A stretch of DNA of 6,727 bases, taken from Legionella genomosp. 1. Lineage in GTDB: Bacteria; Pseudomonadota; Gammaproteobacteria; Legionellales; Legionellaceae. Numbering within the stretch: the stretch's first letter is position 1; each line of letters opens with the position of its first letter. The notes under the pieces were generated by a model that was given only the letters and a program-made list of their open reading frames with translations, did no database searches and was not told the origin of the DNA. This document shows positions 3,843-6,727 of this stretch, one piece after another. The translations under genes were made by a program, and so were the position numbers. The stretch is taken from positions 1 through 6,727 of the forward strand of contig CAMDJY010000086.1 in assembly GCA_945901145.1 (NCBI GenBank), read 5' to 3'.

Positions 3843-6727
3843 ATGAAGAAGATTACGCCATGGATTTGTTTTATAATCGCTGCTTCATCAGCAGTTGCAC
3901 ACAATCAAGAGGGGCTTGATGCCTATCGACAAGGCTATTATTTACAAGCGTCTCAAAATTTAACTAAAGATGCGCCAGATCCTGTTGTTGATTATTATCT
4001 AGGTCGAATGAATTTATATGGTTATGGTGAGTTAAAAAATAATCTCCAAGCAATGCGATATTTCAAACGCTCAGCTGATCGAGGTCATTTATTTGCGGCA
4101 CGTTTTATGGGCCGTTATGCGCTTAATATTGAGCAAGATCCTGCGCAGGCACTGGTTTGGTTTAAAAAAGCTGCAGATGCTAATGATTTGCCCTCACAAA
4201 TGTATTGTGTCGCTGCTTATCGAAATGGATTTGGTACGGCTAAAAATTTAGATTTAGCGCAGAGATATACTATCGCAGCTGCAAAAAACGGCCATGCCTT
4301 AGCACAATATGCTCTGGCTGAGTCATTTTTAAATAGTAAACAAGCCCAAAACAAAAAACTTGGATTAAGCTGGCTTGAAAAAGCGGTTGAAAAAAATAAT
4401 CCTGCCGCGATGTTTTTGCTCGGAAAATTATATCTTGAGGGACGTATTGTTGAAAAAAATGAGCTCAAAGGCAACGAGCTCATAAGAATTGCGCAAGAAA
4501 AAGGCTATGTGACAGATGATAAAACAACAGAGAGCCAAGCGACGATTAATCCAGAGCAAGCCGCTGCGGCGTGGTTGTCGAATCATAAAGAAACGACACT
4601 GAAAGCATGTGGTTATGGTTTACGTGGAATTCTAACGGATTGGAAAAATCAACAGGCGCTTGAAGAAAATAGATATAATCAGCCGCCACAAATGGAGCTG
4701 ACTGAACGTTCGGCCATTTATAATCCGCAATTTGCGTTGATCAATCCATTAGATGTACCTTTAATAGATTATTATGATGCGTATATGCAATCCCTAGATC
4801 ATCAAGTCGCTGAAAATCAGTGGGATTTTCCTCATCATGACTTAGTCATGCCTGCTGTGACTGATCGTATTCTTGAAAAGGCAATTTTGGGTGATTCAAC
4901 TGCACAGTTTGCATTGGGTCAGCTGTATCAGCAAGGCGTCAGTGTTGAAAAAAACATGCAAGAAGCGATTAAATATTATAATAAATCAGCAGCTCAACAA
5001 GATTTACGTGCTGAATATAATTTGGCTTTGATTTATTTATATGGAGAAACTGGTAAGCCAGATTATCAACAAGCGCTGGGTTGGCTCACTGATGCTGCAT
5101 TTAAAGGTAGTTCAGATGCGCAATATGTTTTAGGACAAATTTACACACAAGGCTATCATGATGCATCGGGTAGCTTGGTGATTCCGCCAGATGAGGAGCA
5201 GGCAAGTGCTATGTATTATTTAGGAGCGGCAAATCATCATGCTCGGTCACAATATCAACTTGCACAAAAATTATCACGTGAGTCTACAACGGCATTCACT
5301 GTGCAACAAAAAAATAAACGTCATGCGTTGTTACAAACTCTTTATCAAGATGCGCTGAAAGCGGGTGTGACGCAAGCAAAACTTCCTCTGGCATTTTTAT
5401 ACGCAATGAGTCAAGATAAATCACAACAAACAGAGGCCTACAACATCGCTCGACAAGAAGCGGATGCAGGTAACTCTCAGGCTTATTTACTTTTAGGCTT
5501 GCTCTACGATCGAGGTATTGGTGTTGCCGCTTCCCCTTCAACTGCAATCAATTATTACAAAAAATCTGCTGCGAATCCCGTGACTGATTTTATTTTAGGA
5601 ACTTATGCCGCTTTGAACAATGATAACGAAGCAGCTCGGGCTCGGTTAACGCTTGCACAAAATTCTGGATTTTCATATGCACCTTTAAATTTGGCCATCA
5701 TAGAAAAGCAACAAGGTCAGAATTTTTTACCCAGTCTGTTGCAGGCCCGTGATTTAGGAAATAGCCGAGCCAGTCTGTTATTGGCAGACTATTATTTGAC
5801 CCAAAAGGGTGATGTCAATCAATTATCAGAAGTGCGTTCCATTTATCAACATTTGGCTGATCAAGGTGATGCTGACGGGCAGTTAAAGTTGGGCTATATG
5901 TTTGAGCAGGGTTTAGGTGGAGCAATTGACGTACAAGAAGCGGCTCGGTGGTATACCGCGGCTTCAGCACAGGGACACGCCATTGCCCAATTTTGTTTGG
6001 GTCGTTTAAGTCAGTTGGGCTGGCTTGGAAAACAGCCTGATTATCAAGAAGCAAAAAAATGGTACGCTTTAGCAATGGACCAGTATAAGCCTGCGGCTGT
6101 GGCTCTTGGATTTATTTATGATACCGTTGATGATAATTATAAACAGGCCTTCTTGAATTATGATGTTGCAGCAAAACAGGGAGATATTGTTGGTCAATTT
6201 AATTTAGGTTTACTCTATGAAAAAGGCAAGGGCATGCCGGTTCAATTTGATCAGGCAGCAGCACTGTATCGCGCTGCCGCCGAAAAAGGTCATGTACAGT
6301 CCATGGTGCAACTCGCAGGTCTTTATTTAGAAGGCTCAATTGGATCACGCGACGTAAAACAAGCTTTGAATTGGTATCAAAAAGCGGCCGATCAGGGGGA
6401 TCGCGATGCCTTGTATCATCTCGGTGTATTAGCAGAAACGGGTACAGGGTTGCCGATTGATTACACTAAAGCAATTCAATACTATCAGGCTTCTTCGAGT
6501 AAAGGGCAGGCACAGGCGAAACTTGCCTTAGCGCGTATGTATCAGTCTGGACAAGGAGTTTCTCGAAATTCTGAAGCTGCAATTCAGTTGTATAAAGAGT
6601 TGAGTAGTGTAGGAAATGCATATTCAGCTTATCAATTGGCTACTTTGGCTAATCAGGGCGCACTTGGTGAGCAAAATAAATTACAACAGACCAAACAATG
6701 GTTGCAAGTTGCGGCAAATCTTGGCAG
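3843..6727 (+). CDS. enhC: EnhC-like Sel1-repeat protein, 3' end outside window
   Basis: An open frame of 961 complete codons with no stop before the right edge, so the C-terminus is missing. Residues 1-19 are a signal peptide (MKK, hydrophobic core, cut after AVA), placing the protein in the periplasm or beyond. Almost all the rest is Sel1-like repeats, helical pairs of the tetratricopeptide type that bind proteins: five at about 47-222, then about fifteen more or less regular units from 346 to the edge. A stretch at 223-345 has no repeats. L. pneumophila EnhC (about 1200 residues, from memory) has the same design; there it is reported to bind the lytic transglycosylase Slt and restrain peptidoglycan breakdown, limiting NOD1 sensing, and to aid host-cell entry and intracellular growth. 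Lying after an L,D-transpeptidase gene fits a cell-wall role. Only three cysteines remain after the signal (122, 256, 718). Roughly 240 residues are expected beyond the window if the length is typical. Confidence 0.88.
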   Translation, partial: MKKITPWICFIIAASSAVAHNQEGLDAYRQGYYLQASQNLTKDAPDPVVDYYLGRMNLYGYGELKNNLQAMRYFKRSADRGHLFAARFMGRYALNIEQDPAQALVWFKKAADANDLPSQMYCVAAYRNGFGTAKNLDLAQRYTIAAAKNGHALAQYALAESFLNSKQAQNKKLGLSWLEKAVEKNNPAAMFLLGKLYLEGRIVEKNELKGNELIRIAQEKGYVTDDKTTESQATINPEQAAAAWLSNHKETTLKACGYGLRGILTDWKNQQALEENRYNQPPQMELTERSAIYNPQFALINPLDVPLIDYYDAYMQSLDHQVAENQWDFPHHDLVMPAVTDRILEKAILGDSTAQFALGQLYQQGVSVEKNMQEAIKYYNKSAAQQDLRAEYNLALIYLYGETGKPDYQQALGWLTDAAFKGSSDAQYVLGQIYTQGYHDASGSLVIPPDEEQASAMYYLGAANHHARSQYQLAQKLSRESTTAFTVQQKNKRHALLQTLYQDALKAGVTQAKLPLAFLYAMSQDKSQQTEAYNIARQEADAGNSQAYLLLGLLYDRGIGVAASPSTAINYYKKSAANPVTDFILGTYAALNNDNEAARARLTLAQNSGFSYAPLNLAIIEKQQGQNFLPSLLQARDLGNSRASLLLADYYLTQKGDVNQLSEVRSIYQHLADQGDADGQLKLGYMFEQGLGGAIDVQEAARWYTAASAQGHAIAQFCLGRLSQLGWLGKQPDYQEAKKWYALAMDQYKPAAVALGFIYDTVDDNYKQAFLNYDVAAKQGDIVGQFNLGLLYEKGKGMPVQFDQAAALYRAAAEKGHVQSMVQLAGLYLEGSIGSRDVKQALNWYQKAADQGDRDALYHLGVLAETGTGLPIDYTKAIQYYQASSSKGQAQAKLALARMYQSGQGVSRNSEAAIQLYKELSSVGNAYSAYQLATLANQGALGEQNKLQQTKQWLQVAANLG
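3981..4508 (+). repeat. N-terminal Sel1 repeat block of EnhC
   Basis: Residues about 47-222 hold five Sel1-like units, starting near residues 47, 83, 117, 153 and 187. Each has a small-residue helix of the form LGxxYxxG followed by a helix ending in WFKKAAD or similar. The units are diverged at the DNA level, so this is a protein repeat and not a recent DNA duplication. Boundaries are accurate to a few residues. Confidence 0.8.
4509..4877 (+). other. Non-Sel1 insert within EnhC
   Basis: Residues about 223-345 separate the two repeat blocks and show none of the LGxxYxxG spacing. The start (about 223-237) is polar and likely flexible; then come a possible short helix with W244, C256 and W266, and a segment rich in Tyr, Asp, Pro and His (about 285-335). 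It is in frame with the repeats on both sides. I recognise no domain here. Confidence 0.65.
4878..6727 (+). repeat. C-terminal Sel1 repeat block of EnhC (continues past edge)
   Basis: Residues 346 to at least 961 are repeat after repeat. Units near 353-495 and 500-580 are recognisable but contain insertions (for example about 411-435). Units at about 581-676 are degenerate. From 677 on they become regular, and the last five, starting at residues 782, 818, 854, 890 and 926, are exactly 36 residues (108 bases) each. Consensus by eye: xxAxxxLGxLYxxGxG, then xxDxxxAxxWYxxAAxxG. The window ends at a unit boundary, and more units probably follow. Confidence 0.85.

Noticed and set aside
4217..6075. 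Three reverse-strand open frames (4217-4483, 5296-5547, 5815-6075) opposite enhC
   Set aside because: The forward frame is open for 961 codons with clear Sel1 repeats; the reverse frames give no recognisable proteins.
6186..6727. 108-base periodicity considered as a DNA tandem repeat or CRISPR-like array
   Set aside because: The period is set by 36-residue protein repeats in frame; the units are not alike enough at the DNA level.

Overview
The window is a compact, single-strand (+) gene cluster from a gammaproteobacterium, most likely of the order Legionellales (Legionella or a relative such as the Coxiella group). The evidence is a GacA/UvrY/LetA-type response regulator overlapping uvrC, followed directly by a three-gene set that matches the Legionella 'enhanced entry' locus enhA-enhB-enhC. 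Base composition looks moderately AT-rich by eye, which fits that group. The species cannot be fixed from the sequence alone.

Layout: (1) 4-657, the response regulator (letA-like), starting with TTG. (2) 644-2488, full-length uvrC, overlapping the regulator by 14 bases and probably translationally coupled to it. (3) 2489-2571, an 83-base gap with no convincing terminator and only weak promoter candidates; it holds the enhA ribosome binding site, which resembles a CsrA-binding site. (4) 2572-3306, enhA, a secreted L,D-transpeptidase with an intact catalytic SHGC motif. (5) 3303-3818, enhB, a small exported four-cysteine protein of unknown function that overlaps enhA by an ATGA. (6) 3843 to the window end, enhC, a very long exported Sel1-repeat protein that runs off the right edge after 961 complete codons.

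How they work together: letA-uvrC is the old gammaproteobacterial pairing of a global regulator with the excision-repair nuclease. In Legionella, LetS/LetA switches on small RNAs that titrate CsrA, releasing transmission-phase genes. enhABC encodes envelope proteins: an L,D-transpeptidase acting on peptidoglycan, EnhB, and EnhC, which in L. pneumophila is linked to control of a lytic transglycosylase and to entry and intracellular growth. The window therefore places a virulence-switch regulator just upstream of a likely output operon of that switch. No RNA genes, mobile elements, CRISPR arrays or gene-free stretches over 100 bases are seen. I found no clearly undescribed system. The least explained parts are EnhB, the roughly 120-residue non-Sel1 insert in EnhC, and the regulatory wiring of the enh operon.
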